Shown here one piece after another: positions 44,704 to 55,952 of a stretch of DNA of 64,000 bases. The stretch is from Fistulifera solaris (taxonomy: Eukaryota > Bacillariophyta > Bacillariophyceae > Naviculales > Stauroneidaceae). A program made the position numbers and the translations under genes. Under the pieces are notes generated by a model, which saw only the letters and a program-made list of their open reading frames with translations, had not been told where the DNA came from and did not search any database. The stretch is from positions 62,001 to 126,000 of the forward strand of contig AP026125.1 of NCBI GenBank assembly GCA_030295235.1. Direction: 5' to 3'. The stretch's first letter is position 1, and each line of letters begins with the position of its first letter.

Positions 44704-45657
44704 TTGATCATGTATAACTGCTATAAATTGTTACTGCTCCTTTTTGTGGGGTCAACAGGGGCATTTCAAGCCCCATTGGTGAGACATCATCACTCGTTGC
44801 GACCGACGACGCGTCCTGCCATCATGCTTTCAACAACACAATTATCGGCACAAAAACGAGTGGAGTACACAAATTCAAAGAAAGAAAACTTATCGCTTTG
44901 GAATTCTTCGACCACTGCCGCAACGACCGCCGCTATTTTCCTGACGGCCGCTTCGTTCTTCCCGGCCGCCGCCCACGCCGCGCCCTCCCTTTCCTCTTCG
45001 GCTTGGTGGAGCAGTCTCACGGAGACCGGATTTTATCAAGCTTTCACTCTAGTCTTTCTGAGTGAAATTGGTGACAAAACATTCTTTGTGGCCGGATTGT
45101 TGGGTATGAAATTGGGTCGATGGATTAGCTTTGTCGGATCTGTGGGGGCACTGGCGGTCATGACCGTGTTGAGTGTGTTAATTGGACAAGTCTTTCATGT
45201 CATGCCGAGCTTCGGCGGAGGGCAAATACCCCTGGATGATGTGGCTGCCATTGCGGCCTTTGCGTTCTTTGGTATCAAAACACTGCAAGATGCCCTCGCG
45301 ATGGAACCCGGTGCACCCAGTGCCATGGACGAAGAACTGGCGGAAGCGGAAGAAACCGTACAAGAACAAACATCTCTCTTGTCCGCGTCGCGGTTGGGAC
45401 AAGTAGCGAGTATCTTCGGTTTGGTCTTTGCGGCGGAATTTGGGGATCGCTCGTTTTTGAGTACGATCGCGTTGAGTGCCGCACAAAATCCGGTCAGTGT
45501 GTGCGGAGGCGCCATTGCGGCGCATGCGTTGGCCACGGGCATTGCGGTAGCGGGTGGATCGTATTTGGCCAAGTACATTAGTGAACGAGTGATTGGGATT
45601 ATCGGGGGGACCTTGTTTTTGGTCTTTGCCGTGACGACCGCGTTGGGTGTATTTTAA
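44704..45657 (+). CDS. GDT1: Plastid-targeted GDT1/UPF0016 family transporter (PAM71-like)
   Basis: 317 aa. The N-terminus MIMYNCYKLLLLLFVGSTGA|FQAP is a signal peptide followed by Phe at +1, the diatom ASAFAP-type plastid-import context, then a Ser/Thr/Arg-rich transit region. The mature part has six predicted helices in two repeats carrying the family's E-x-G-D-K/R-T/S motifs: EIGDKT (121-126) and EFGDRS (245-250), separated by an acidic loop (MDEELAEAEETVQEQ). Plant PAM71 and CCHA1 and yeast Gdt1 move Mn2+ or Ca2+ in exchange for protons. A thylakoid or envelope Mn2+ supply role for photosystem II is inferred from the targeting. A second Met at codon 3 could be the start. Confidence 0.9.
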   Translation: MIMYNCYKLLLLLFVGSTGAFQAPLVRHHHSLRPTTRPAIMLSTTQLSAQKRVEYTNSKKENLSLWNSSTTAATTAAIFLTAASFFPAAAHAAPSLSSSAWWSSLTETGFYQAFTLVFLSEIGDKTFFVAGLLGMKLGRWISFVGSVGALAVMTVLSVLIGQVFHVMPSFGGGQIPLDDVAAIAAFAFFGIKTLQDALAMEPGAPSAMDEELAEAEETVQEQTSLLSASRLGQVASIFGLVFAAEFGDRSFLSTIALSAAQNPVSVCGGAIAAHALATGIAVAGGSYLAKYISERVIGIIGGTLFLVFAVTTALGVF

Positions 45658-46678
45658 AGGCTGGTAACAGTATAAATGAAATTCGAACAACGAGATTGCT
45701 CAACAATACCAGAGTGCGGAATGCTTTAATTCGAATGCACATTGGACGACAAGAACTCTTAAAATTCTTGCTAATTCTTTAATCGTCATTCATTCCAGAA
45801 TACTTTTACTTTACTGACAAGGCATGATGAGGCGAAAGCATAGCCTTTGGACATCCTATTCAATTGTGGTGATGCGCAGTATCGATTGCCTAGAAAGTAC
45901 GTCAAAACATTTGTCTCTACTGAAGAATGGCAGTCTTTCGTGCTTGTCGATGAACTAGTCGATGAAGCTGGAAAATTGTTATGGGAGTCTTTAACGGTGG
46001 CATGAACCAGCCCATTTCTCCCTAAAGCAACAAGCAGCTGCCAATACTCTTGTCAACGACACCAAGACAGCTCAAGAGAATCGGCAAAGCAAAGCTTTTT
46101 TTCCAGAGTTGTCACAGTCGTCGCTTTAATTTTTAGTGACAACCTGTGACTACGACGCTTTCGCTTTATACCGGAGTAAGACAAGCCTAAAGACATTTTG
46201 GGTCTAAGTTTATCCTACCGCTCAGACATATAAATTATTAGCAACACTAGTTTTGCACGAAAGTTTCTCACGACACACACCAGTCTTGTGTTCAACGGTC
46301 AGCCAATCGGATCTTTTTTTGTTGCATGATTGTGATATGATTTGAAATTTAAAATTCTTCGAACATATTTTGTAGTTAAGTGTACGACAAAGAAATTTAG
46401 AATACTTAATGGTAAGAGCTCCTAATAAATAGTCTATATGTAAAAGAAAGTACAAACTCAACGGCTCTCTCGTGCTGGTTGGCGGACCAATTTGTCGAAC
46501 CTTTCACGCAAAGCATTATTGCGAAACGCCGACAACGATTTCAATTTGGTCGACGGGACTCTCTACGAGACAGAGGATCCGATCGGATGTTTCACAAATC
46601 GTCAACAAGTTCCTATTACAGAAAAGCAAGCTGAATTTTCGCTCATCACTTTCCAAATAACAAACATCACACTGAAGA
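45658..46678. other. Intergenic region before the protease array
   Basis: About 1 kb, AT-rich. ORFs at 46222-46461 (minus), 46472-46660 and 46492-46749 (plus) have no signal or domain. The region immediately before 46679 is the likely promoter and leader of protease gene 1. Confidence 0.45.
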
Positions 46679-48476
46679 ATGCGAGGGCTCAGCACTTCCA
46701 CTGCAACTTTAGCAATATGTTCTTTCGTCGCTTCCTCCTTGGCCGCTGAAACCACTCACGTAAGAGCAAGGGGAGGCGGAGCGAAATTGTCAGACTATGA
46801 GATTCTTCCCAGTGCCAATTTCAAAACGGCCGCGCACAAGTCAAAAAAAGTCTTCGAGTCATGATTTAGAAAGTATGTACCCAACCGCATCGGCGGTTCC
46901 GACAGCAACCGCATTTCCTACAGCTGCAACGCTAGCTCCAACGCTTACTTTCAGTCCAACAACGGGCAAAGGAAAAGGCAAGAAGAGCAGTAAAGGTTCC
47001 AAAAGCGGCAAGGGTAAAGGAAAAGGAAAGAAATGTCCGAGCAGCAAGAGCGGCAAGGGTGGAAAAGCAAGTAGTAGTGTCAAAAGTAACGGCAAAGCAG
47101 GCAAGGCCGGAAAGGGCGACAGTGGCAGCTCCAGTGCCAAAGGGAGCGGTAAAGGTAGCGGCAAGGGCAGCAAGAAGAGCGACGATTTTTGTGAAGAGGA
47201 AACTGAAGTTCCCTCTCCAGCTCCTTCAACGGTAGTGCCGACTGCAACATCCCCTCCAGTCGAACCTATCGTCACCTCAATTCCGTCATCGACTTCGGCC
47301 CCAACAAGTACCGCCGCTCCTACGGCGATCGACTTTGAGATTACGTTAGATCTTACAGCAGTTCCTGAAGACTGTAGACAAGCATTTGAAGACGCAGCGA
47401 ATCGCTGGGAGGAAGTAATCGTGGGAGACCTTGTCGACGTTGATACGAATGGTCTGGTTAGTGAGAACTGTCCAAATCTGCCTCCTATCATCGACGATGT
47501 CTTTCTCTGCGCCAGCCTTCAACCGAATGACGGAGAAGGGGGTGTGCTGGGATCTGCCGGGCCAGATAAGTTTTTCTAAGAGCTTGGGACAGCAAGGATT
47601 GCAGTTGGCACTCACTCGATTTTTTCTCGTTCTTCACAGTTCGTACGTCAAGACACTACTCCCTTTACGACAACTATCGGTCAAATGACATTCGATCTCG
47701 ATGATATTGAGCTATTGAAGGCAGAAGGAACATTTGCTTCGGTGATTGTAAGTCCTTCATGGGCTGCCATACCTAGTATCAGTACCGCTGGGACACTCAC
47801 ATTTTTCTTCTCTGAAACTTTCAGCTTCACGAAATGGGACACGTGCTCGGTTTCGGAACCCTTTGGGAAATCAATGGCTTTACCAACAGTGCCAATCCTC
47901 CATGTTCTTACTCCGAATCTTCCAGGGCAAATGCCGAATGGCAAACACTCAGTGGATGCACTTCGGCGGTTCCCATGGAACAAACGGGAGGTTCTGGTAC
48001 ACAGTGCAGTCACTGGTCCGATGAATGCTTCGTAGACGAGTTAATGACCGGCTTTTTCTTCGGGGGCCATGCCGATTTCGCGTGTCACAATTGGCTCCAT
48101 GGAAGACATGGGATACGAAGTCGACTACTCGGCCGCAGATCCGTTCACCGCCGCCGATTTAAGTCCCACATGCCGATGCAGCAATCTGGAAGCGGCGTTA
48201 CAAGGCGAAGATACGTTCAAGAGCACGAATGCAACAATTACAGAACGTCCTGCGGTCACTGGAACCAAACAACTGGGAGGCGGCCGCCGACGAAAGTTGA
48301 GTGACGTTGGCAGGACCAAAGCCTTCGAATACGGTGAAATGTTGCTTCTGGAACGCAAGATCAAGCGAAAGAGCATCGTTCAAGAAAACGATTCCGTCCT
48401 GTACGTCGGTGATCGCATTGTGGTGGTCCTGTATGAAGAAGAGGGCCATTTGTATGGTGTTGAAGTCCGTGGTTAA
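46679..48476 (+). CDS. Leishmanolysin-like (M8) secreted metalloprotease, array gene 1
   Basis: Start ATG 46679 gives a signal peptide (LAICSFVASSLAA). The frame continues through A7 46843-46849, where A6 keeps frame, into a Pro/Thr/Ala stretch and a Gly/Lys/Ser-rich block (KGKGKKSSKGSKSGKG-like) at 46960-47190. Then follow a Thr/Pro linker and the protease domain (FEITLDLTAVPEDCRQAFEDAANRW split here by an omitted link, LPPIIDDVFLCAS, GVLGSAGP). An intron of uncertain donor ends at 47639, and a second is 47748-47824. The last exon starts LHEMGHVLGFGTLW (zinc site), then CSHWSDEC (third His) and ELMTG (Met-turn), with one extra G in G5 48062-48066. The conserved C-terminal strand module ends at 48476. 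Confidence 0.8.
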
Positions 48477-49567
48477 ACGAACGAACACACAATGCATACC
48501 TCCTTTTCATATTGCAACTCGAGCGCACACGACCTTCGTGTCCTCGAATTAGACCTGTGTCTCCTTCTGTCTTGAAGATGAAGGAACCTGTTGTTTCTGG
48601 AAGAATTTTGTAACATTAGTATATGTCTGCATTTCATACAATCCGTTATAAATCAATAATCATTAAAACGAACGCACCTTGCTTCAAAAGCTTCGCCGTC
48701 TCTTCCTACGGTCACAGCACGGTTCGTGGTTCACGTATCGCTTTGGTCGATTATTGTAGATGCTGTCCTTGTTGATCTTTGTCACGTTATTTGCAGAGTG
48801 TGTTGCAAGAGTGTCTTAAGCAATGACGCATTACCAATAGATCTTCTGAATTTACGCTCGGACCCCACCATTTCTTAGACGATAAATGATTCACAGCATC
48901 ATTTTGCGACAGAGTTACTGTATCATTGCTTCATCGAAAGAAATTGTGGGGCACGACAAATCGTTCCTTATTCGCGTCATTGTTTTGGGTTTTCACGAAA
49001 AGCTTGCAGGGTCGCTGAAACGCATTCCTCTCAATATTGTCGAAATCTCAACTACATACATATTATGCTGTCTTGACTGGGTGTCTTTCATCCCTCTCGC
49101 TGGCCTCATTATTTGTATTGAAACATTCGTGTTGTGTGTTATGTCATTGAGATCGCCATGGTCGAGCGATGCTGCGAATGCGTGCGACAGAAATAATGCG
49201 AGAGGGAAATCTGTCATGTTCCGTACGTCGTGCGTTTTCTACGAAGGTCGTGCCGTCGTGCCACAATCAATCGCGGAGCGATATTAACAGGTTCGTGATA
49301 TAATTGACGAAAACGACTCCCTACACATCAGACGATAGTCGAAGTCGTGTGACAGATGTCACAATGCGGCCAAAATTGGCGGTCTGTACTGTTTACTATC
49401 GCACGAAACCTGTTTCACGGGAACGAAACGAAGTCGAAAGGGTCACAAGTTCGTGTCCCGCCTTTTTTCAAACGTGAGATGCAACAACATCGACGACAAG
49501 AACAACAGCCGATCGACATCTCGAGTCACAGCAGCTGGTCTTTTGAAGTACCTTGCAATAAACCAAC
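48477..49567. other. Intergenic region between protease genes 1 and 2
   Basis: A hydrophobic 133-codon frame at 48886-49287 and a 72-codon frame at 49356-49574 lack recognisable motifs. I see no confident gene. Confidence 0.4.
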
Positions 49568-51664
49568 ATGCTGAGACGGTGGCAAACAGCGTTACTGTAT
49601 TGCTGTTTAGCATCGATGTGTTGTAGGAAAGGGGCAGACGCCACCGGCGCTCGACTTGTCTTTCAAGATGAACTCTTTGTACATGAAATGAACCAAAAGA
49701 ACGCTACCAGTACTGCTACGATAAAAGAATCAGGCAGAGACGAACCAAAGTCAACAACGGGGGGACTTCGTGTGAAAGCGAATGCGAAGAAATCAAAATC
49801 ATCCTCCAGGTCATCAAAAAGTGGCAAAAGAGTGGCAAGAAGAAGAAGAACGGCGGCCCGGTTCGGACTGTCACTATCGAACCCTTCTTAATAGGTTACA
49901 TGGTACCGAATTTGAAAGAAAGACCACCATTAAATGATGTGATTGACCTGATATGTCTTACGGAAGATTTTTATGGAGATGCTTTCATGGAGAATGTCCT
50001 GTTTCAGGAATCCTTTCGTTCGGTGAAGCTTACCTTTGTGGATGACATTGTTTATTCGCAAGCTCATGGAAGCTTCAATTATATGCTAAACTTGACAGCA
50101 CACGTCAACTTCGAGAAAGAAAGTTTCCGCAAAGGTTTCAACGACCGGATCGTTCCGTTTATGGACGACAAAGTAAATTTGCCAAAATATGTCGAAAACT
50201 ACGTGCAAGAGGTCCCTGCGTTTCGCTCTACTGTCACTTCTACCGTCATCATTCCTTCGAAGGAGCCAGATACTGCACCTATACCATCTCCCGTCGCCCC
50301 GACACCGATCGGGTCGCCCGTCACAGCTCCAGTCACGGCACCCGTCGAAACACCCGTAATGGCACCCGTTGAAGCACCGCCGTCTTCCACTGTCTTACCA
50401 ACAAGTCCAGGTACAGTCATGCCCACGACCGATCGATTTGATATTACCTTGGATTTATCGGAAGTGCCCGAGGGTTTCCGCGAAGTGTTTACTCTGGCCG
50501 CGGATCGGTGGTCGGAAGTGGTCATTGGAGACCTGGAGGCAATCGAGGGGACCACCGAAAGTTCTTGTGGTGCTCTAGCGCCAGCAATGATTGATGATCT
50601 CTTCATCTGTGCCAAAACAGAAAATATTGACGGAATTGATGGTGTGCTCGGTAGTGCCGGGCCCGAATTTGCAAGGTTTACGCCGACAACCATTCCTTAC
50701 ATCGGGGCGATGCGATTCGATTCGGCGGATGTGGAAGCTCTCCAAGCGGGCGGCACTCTTGCGAGTGTTATCGTAAGTAACTACTCTTGACCGAATACTT
50801 GAAAGTGTGTATGAAGCTAGCGATTCTCACTCTTTAAATTTTTCTCAGCTCCATGAGATGGGACACGTACTGGGGCTTGGTACGCTGTGGACGCTGAATA
50901 ATCTGCAAACGAGTGCTCAGGCAGACACTGCGACTCCTCCGTGTCCTTACAATGGCAACACAAAGGCGTCTGCGGAATTTCAAGCGATTAGCGGATGTGC
51001 GGGTGTGGCGGTTCCTATTGAGTTCGATGGAGGCCCGGGTACGCAATGCGGGCATTGGGAAGAGGACTGTTTGTTGGACGAGCTCATGACGGGCTTCTCC
51101 ACTGGATCTTTACCGTTATCTCGCATTACTGTCGCATCGCTAGAGGACATGGGTTATGTTGTAGACTATGATGCGGCGGATCCGTACACTTCAGCAGATT
51201 TGGCCCCAACTTGTGTTTGCAGCAGCAATCTTCAGGAAAAAGATGGCGTAACAAAAGATCAATCCAAGAGGAAGCGGCCTGGCACGACCTCAAATGTACT
51301 CAAGCTTGGTGCGTTTTCTGTTTCGACTTTATTCAGTGTTCCTTCGGAAGAGTCAGTAGAAAAGGTAGAGCGAGGAAGTGCTGATGGCGGCCAGGAAATA
51401 GTGACAACTCGCCGCCATCCTTCGGATCAAAACCTAATAAGCAACACCACCAACGTGATAACTCGAGGCAACCGAAGTCGAAAGTTAAGCCAAGAAGGTC
51501 GTCAAATCGCCCTCGATTATGGTAATAAGCTGCTTCTTCAGAACAAAGAACTGAAAGCAAGACTGCCGCCCGAACTAGCACAGAGATATGTAGGTGATCA
51601 GGCCGTCATTATTTTGTACCTCGAAGATGGTGAAATCTTTTCCGTCGAAGTGCAGCGTGGATAG
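49568..51664 (+). CDS. Leishmanolysin-like (M8) secreted metalloprotease, array gene 2, with an extra N-terminal domain
   Basis: ATG 49568 opens a signal peptide (LLYCCLASMCCRKGADA). A basic block KANAKKSKSSSRSSKSGKK follows; an A4 run at 49826-49829 must be A5 to pass into the frame of GGPVRTVTIEPFLIGYMVP. Residues from there to about 50215 form an extra folded-looking domain absent from the other copies (VIDLICLTEDFYGDAF, SVKLTFVDDIVYSQAHG, YMLNLTAHVNFEKESF). Then come a Pro/Val/Thr/Ala linker and the protease domain. One intron, 50773-50848 (76 bp), precedes LHEMGHVLGLGTLW. The third His is in CGHWEED and the Met-turn is ELMTG. A Ser/Glu-rich insert precedes the C-terminal module (YVGDQAVIILYLEDGE). 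Confidence 0.85.
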
Positions 51665-51953
51665 TGCAGGTTACATGTCACAAAGGTGAAATGCGATTGT
51701 GCAAAATGATGGTCGTGTTCAAAGACTGGTAGTCGAAGAACATTTATCACACACAAGACAGCACCACATTAAAGTTCGTGTCTGATTCATTACCTGGTTT
51801 CGCTGCTGAATCGACTGGCAAGATGAACGCGCATTTAGCGGCGTCTATCTGTCAAACGTAGATTGCAGACAGCAACAAAGTTATTCTATGAGAAAAAGAA
51901 TATACCCCTAGGTATAAGTATTCGTAAGAAGTACAATATTTATGTAAACTCAA

Positions 51954-53180
51954 TTAAAATACATCCAATTCTTCTTCTTCCATCGCGTAAGGACTATCCT
52001 CCATATCGCCAATGGGTTCCGACGACGCAGTTACGGACGACTTCTTGTTGATTACACCAGTATCTCCCGTCTTGTTATTCTTAACAACAGCTTCACGTAC
52101 AGCGCTTTGCAGTTTCTCTTGCAAAACTTCGTCTTCTTGTAATATTTGCACCAAATTTTGTTTTCCTTGCGCCAAATTATTGCCCTGCAAGGCGTACCAG
52201 CTTCCCTTGCGCTCTAATACGCCCAATTCGGTCGCCACCGAAACCAAGTCACCCCAGCTATCGATCCCTTTTCCAAAGAGAATATCCAGATTGACCACAC
52301 GAAACGGCGGAGCAATCTTGTTCTTCACGACTTTCACTTTGATGCGAATTCCGGCGTTCGGAGGCAATATTTCCTGTCGCCGGGTATCCAATCGTACCGA
52401 CGCATAAAACTTCAACGCATTGCCACCAGCAGTGACTTCGGGACTCCCGTAAATCACCCCTACTTTCTGGCGCAATTGATTGAGGAAAATAACAATGGCA
52501 TTACTGGAATGCAAACTTCCTGTCAACTTGCGCAGGGCCTTGCTCATGAGACGGGCTTGCAATCCAATTTGCGCATCCCCCATGCTGCCTTCCAACTCCG
52601 CACGGGGTACTAACGCCGCAACACTATCAATGACGACAATATCGACCGCACGACTGCGAATCAACTGATCACAAACATCCAGCGCCATTTCTCCCGAATC
52701 CGGTTGCGACAACAACAATTGCGAAGCATCCACTCCCAACGCTTGTGCGTACGACAAATCCAACGCATGTTCCGCATCAATAAACGCCGCCGTCCCGCCC
52801 TTCTTTTGACATTCGGCGATTGCGTGTAACGCCAGTGTCGTTTTTCCCGACGACTCGGGGCCGTAAATTTCCACGACACGGCCTTTCGGGTACCCCTGTC
52901 CTCCCAATGCCATATCCAACGTCCAGGCGCCGGTACTGAGACATTCGACGGCGGGAAGATCCGCATTTCCTAATTGTAAAATGCTGCCTCGTCCGTAACT
53001 GCGTTCAATTTGATTCAACACACTTTGTAAGGCCGCTGATTTGCTGTTGCTGTCGTCGGGTGCCGTGTTGCGTGCGGCGTTTAACGTGAACGAGACCCGC
53101 GGCGGAGCGACCGTAACAAAGGCGCTGCTTTCACTGACGCAAACCGAAAGAAGGAATGATATGTGATTCGGAATCTTCAT
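51954..53180 (-). CDS. RECA: Plastid-targeted RecA recombinase
   Basis: 408 aa, single exon. Signal peptide [24 protein letters not shown] has Phe at +1, the diatom plastid-import context, followed by a Ser/Thr/Ala/Arg transit region. The bacterial RecA core is complete: Walker [10 protein letters not shown] (107-115), [15 protein letters not shown], Walker [34 protein letters not shown], the DNA-binding loop around [20 protein letters not shown], and the C-terminal [12 protein letters not shown]. It pairs DNA strands for recombinational repair of chloroplast DNA. It sits inside the protease array on the opposite strand. Its start is 312 bp from protease gene 3, so the two share a divergent promoter region. 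Confidence 0.93.
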   Translation of the reverse strand: MKIPNHISFLLSVCVSESSAFVTVAPPRVSFTLNAARNTAPDDSNSKSAALQSVLNQIERSYGRGSILQLGNADLPAVECLSTGAWTLDMALGGQGYPKGRVVEIYGPESSGKTTLALHAIAECQKKGGTAAFIDAEHALDLSYAQALGVDASQLLLSQPDSGEMALDVCDQLIRSRAVDIVVIDSVAALVPRAELEGSMGDAQIGLQARLMSKALRKLTGSLHSSNAIVIFLNQLRQKVGVIYGSPEVTAGGNALKFYASVRLDTRRQEILPPNAGIRIKVKVVKNKIAPPFRVVNLDILFGKGIDSWGDLVSVATELGVLERKGSWYALQGNNLAQGKQNLVQILQEDEVLQEKLQSAVREAVVKNNKTGDTGVINKKSSVTASSEPIGDMEDSPYAMEEEELDVF

Positions 53181-53492
53181 GTTGACAAAAGGAATGAATG
53201 TGATTGCTTTGTTGTGATACGAAAGAATAATAAAAGCGAGCGATCCTTTTGCTGTTGTATAGCAAAAACAGTAGGCGTCGGTACGAAGTTTTTGCGGCTG
53301 CTGTCAAGGTTGTGATACTGATTAAGGTTCGCGATAGAAAAACGTAGGCCTGCGCGAGCGCGCCGGCCACGCCTCGAATTTTGAAGGAAACGCACCGTTC
53401 ACTTTTTCGTCCCATTTCAAACGCCCACCATTTGCGGGCAGACGATGATAAGACGACAATAAAAGAGATAAGATCATTTACATCAGCTTCAG
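53181..53492. promoter_or_regulatory. Shared divergent upstream region of RECA (minus) and protease gene 3 (plus)
   Basis: 312 bp between two divergent start codons. GC-rich CGCGAGCGCGCCGGCC sits at about 53353-53369 between AT-rich flanks. Specific promoter elements cannot be identified by eye. Confidence 0.4.
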
Positions 53493-55462
53493 ATGAGATC
53501 CTTTACAATTTACTCGCTGTTCGTGACCGCCACATGGGCCAACACACGGCATCCTCGTTTGAATCATCATGTAAGAAAGCGCTCTTTGCAAGGGACGACA
53601 CCGTACGGCAATTTCGATGACCAGGAGCATGATTATATTCTTTCGATTACTCCTCCAGCCATGCACCATGATATTCCTCAAAGTAGTACGAAAACAACGT
53701 CGTCTAAAAAGTCGTCCAGTAGCAAAAAGTCGAAAGGAAAAGGCAGCAAAGGAAAGGGAAGCAAGGACTCCTCCTCCTCGAAATCCAAGGGGAAAGGAAA
53801 AGGGAAAAAGAAATCCAAGAAAAGCAGTAGCAAGGCAACTTCGAGTCCTGCGCCCACATTATCTCCCGTTGTAGAAGAAACAGCTCCGACCCAAACTCCG
53901 GCTCTGGCTACACAAGTTCCAGCAACAACTGTAGCACCCGCAGCACCTCCAACGACAGATGCTCCAACATCACGTCCGACCATGGAAACGCTTCAAGCAC
54001 CGACGAGTTCGCCGACGCCTCTCGATCCAGCTTCGACAAACGCACCAGCTCCTGTAGACGACACTTCGACGAGTGTGCCGAGTGTGTCGGACACTGATTC
54101 GACAAACGCACCTACTCCTGCAGACGACTCCTCGACGAGTGCGCCAACTTCACTGGATACATCTCTATCGAGCGTTCCAACTGCTGCAATCGTATCGTCA
54201 ACAGATCTGCCTACTGCATCGGATGAATCTCGAACGAGTGCTCCTACTGCTTCAACAAACCCTCCGACAAGCGCGGCTGAAGCTCCTACAGCCGTTCCTG
54301 TCGCTTTACCCACCGGAGATTTCGAAACGACGCTCAATTTGGATCAAGTGCCTCCTCAATTTCATGGTGTCTTTCGAAATGCTGCGGCCAAATGGGATAG
54401 CATCATTGTGGGTGATCTAGAAGACTATCCTATTTTTGAAGAAGATCGAACCAATCCAGAGCTTCTTTGCGACGGTAATAGCTTGCCCGAAATTGTCGAC
54501 GATGTCTTCATTTGTGCACGACTTCCGAACATTGACGGCCCTAACTCTATCCTTGGTTCAGCCGGCCCCATTTTTGGAAGAGTGGGAGACTTTGTTCAAA
54601 CGGCGGTGGGTTATATGGAATTCGATCTCGCGGATGTTGAAATGCTGGAGACACAAGGTCGATTAGACGGTCTTATCGTAAGTACAATCCCTTGTTTGAT
54701 ATATTGACCCACATTCTATGCTCATATAATCCTCTGCTCTATGTCGTATTTGCAGTTGCATGAAATGGCACACGTGGTGAGTTGTCTTTCGATTGATTGC
54801 CTACTTGTCATCGCTTTTCACTAACGGTTTAGAACAAATCATAGTACGGCACAGGAACACTTTGGGGACAAAACGGATTGGTCACTGACACTCCCGACTG
54901 TCCCTACTCGTATGATTCAAAAGCCAGCGAGGAATATCGTGCTTTGAGTGGCTGTGACACAGCCGTGCCTATCGAAACGACCGGCGGCTCGGGCACTGCG
55001 TGTTTGCATTGGGCTGAGAGCTGCTTTCAAACCGAGCTGATGACGGGCGTCAATACAGGCGATCAAGAGTTATCTCGTCTTTCAATCGCCACGTTGGAGG
55101 ATATGGGATACGTTGTGGACTACAGCCAAGCGGATCCCTATTCTGTGGATCAAATGGACCCAAGTTGTATCTGCGGCGCCAATCAAGTCCGTGAAAACGA
55201 TTTTCAACTTTCGAATGGTGTATCAATGAGCTTTGATTGGCAAGATAATCGTCGTTCCCTCCGTTATGATGCGAACGATAAAGAGCGCGAGCAGGCCATA
55301 CATTACGGAAAGAAGAAACTTCAAGTTAATCATCGTTCGGCGGAGCACATGTCCCGCAACACCGATCCTCGAAGGATATACTTGGCGGACAAAGTCGTGC
55401 TCGTACTCTACTTTGACAAAGATGAGCGCGTTCAATCTGTTTTAGTCACACCGGATTCTTGA
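53493..55462 (+). CDS. Leishmanolysin-like (M8) secreted metalloprotease, array gene 3, active site on a microexon
   Basis: Exons 53493-54677, 54756-54776 and 54845-55462, introns of 78 and 68 bp. The signal peptide is MRSFTIYSLFVTATWA. At about 53690-53840 the protein has a strong Lys/Ser block (SSKKSSSSKKSKGKGSKGKG and KGKGKGKKKSKKSSSK), then a long Thr/Ser/Pro/Ala linker with repeated TNAPxPxDD/TSAPT units. The catalytic domain begins FETTLNLDQVPPQFHGVF. Exon 2 is 21 nt and encodes only LHEMAHV, the zinc-binding helix; exon 3 continues YGTGTLW, with CLHWAES (third His) and ELMTG (Met-turn). The C-terminal module is YLADKVVLVLYFDKDE. All frames are clean. Secreted or wall-bound protease is inferred. 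Confidence 0.88.
54756..54776 (+). other. 21-nt microexon encoding LHEMAHV (gene 3)
   Basis: Flanked by TATTTGCAG acceptor and GTGAGT donor. Length is seven codons and both junctions are phase 0. The joined protein LHEMAHVYGTGTLW aligns without gaps to LHEMGHVLGFGTLW of genes 1 and 2. Confidence 0.88.
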
Positions 55463-55952
55463 AAGTGAAAGCAAGCCGTCCATGTGTTCTTCCTCTGCAG
55501 TTCCTCTGATCCGTGAAAGATGTCGTTGGAAAACAATAAGGTCAATTTTGTCTCAAAACTGGGGTGTCATATGGCTTCAGAGCAAGTTGCATGATTTTTG
55601 GGCATTTTGCTTGCAGACCACAACGAAAAGATGAGAGTTATTAAGTGACGAAGCAGCATTTGCAAACATTGACCACCCTAGTTCGTACTCCGGAGTAATT
55701 CGTAAGGTCTTAAGTGTGATGGTGTGACATTAAGTTACTCCTTGTACAGTTTCACCAGTCTAAAATAATACCTCATTGTACATTCAAGCATATAGTCCTC
55801 TATTTACTTAAAAATAAATATTTCGCTCCACTGGTCGCGCCAAAATTTCGTTTTGAAACGGTCAACTTCCTCACATTTTTCCCATTTCATTTCTTGTCAA
55901 CTTCTTTGGTTGCAACTGTAATTCGAATCGTTGCAAAACAAAAAGCACCATC
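55463..55952. other. Intergenic region between protease genes 3 and 4
   Basis: 490 bp, AT-rich in its second half; likely promoter and leader of gene 4. No other feature. Confidence 0.45.

Noticed and set aside
47834-48304. 156-codon frame over the last exon of protease gene 1
   Set aside because: It is the shifted reading of the catalytic exon; the LHEMGH/HW/ELMTG frame continuing to 48476 is the real one.
48886-49287. Hydrophobic 133-codon frame between protease genes 1 and 2
   Set aside because: No motif, no clear start context and no relative in the window; probably chance.
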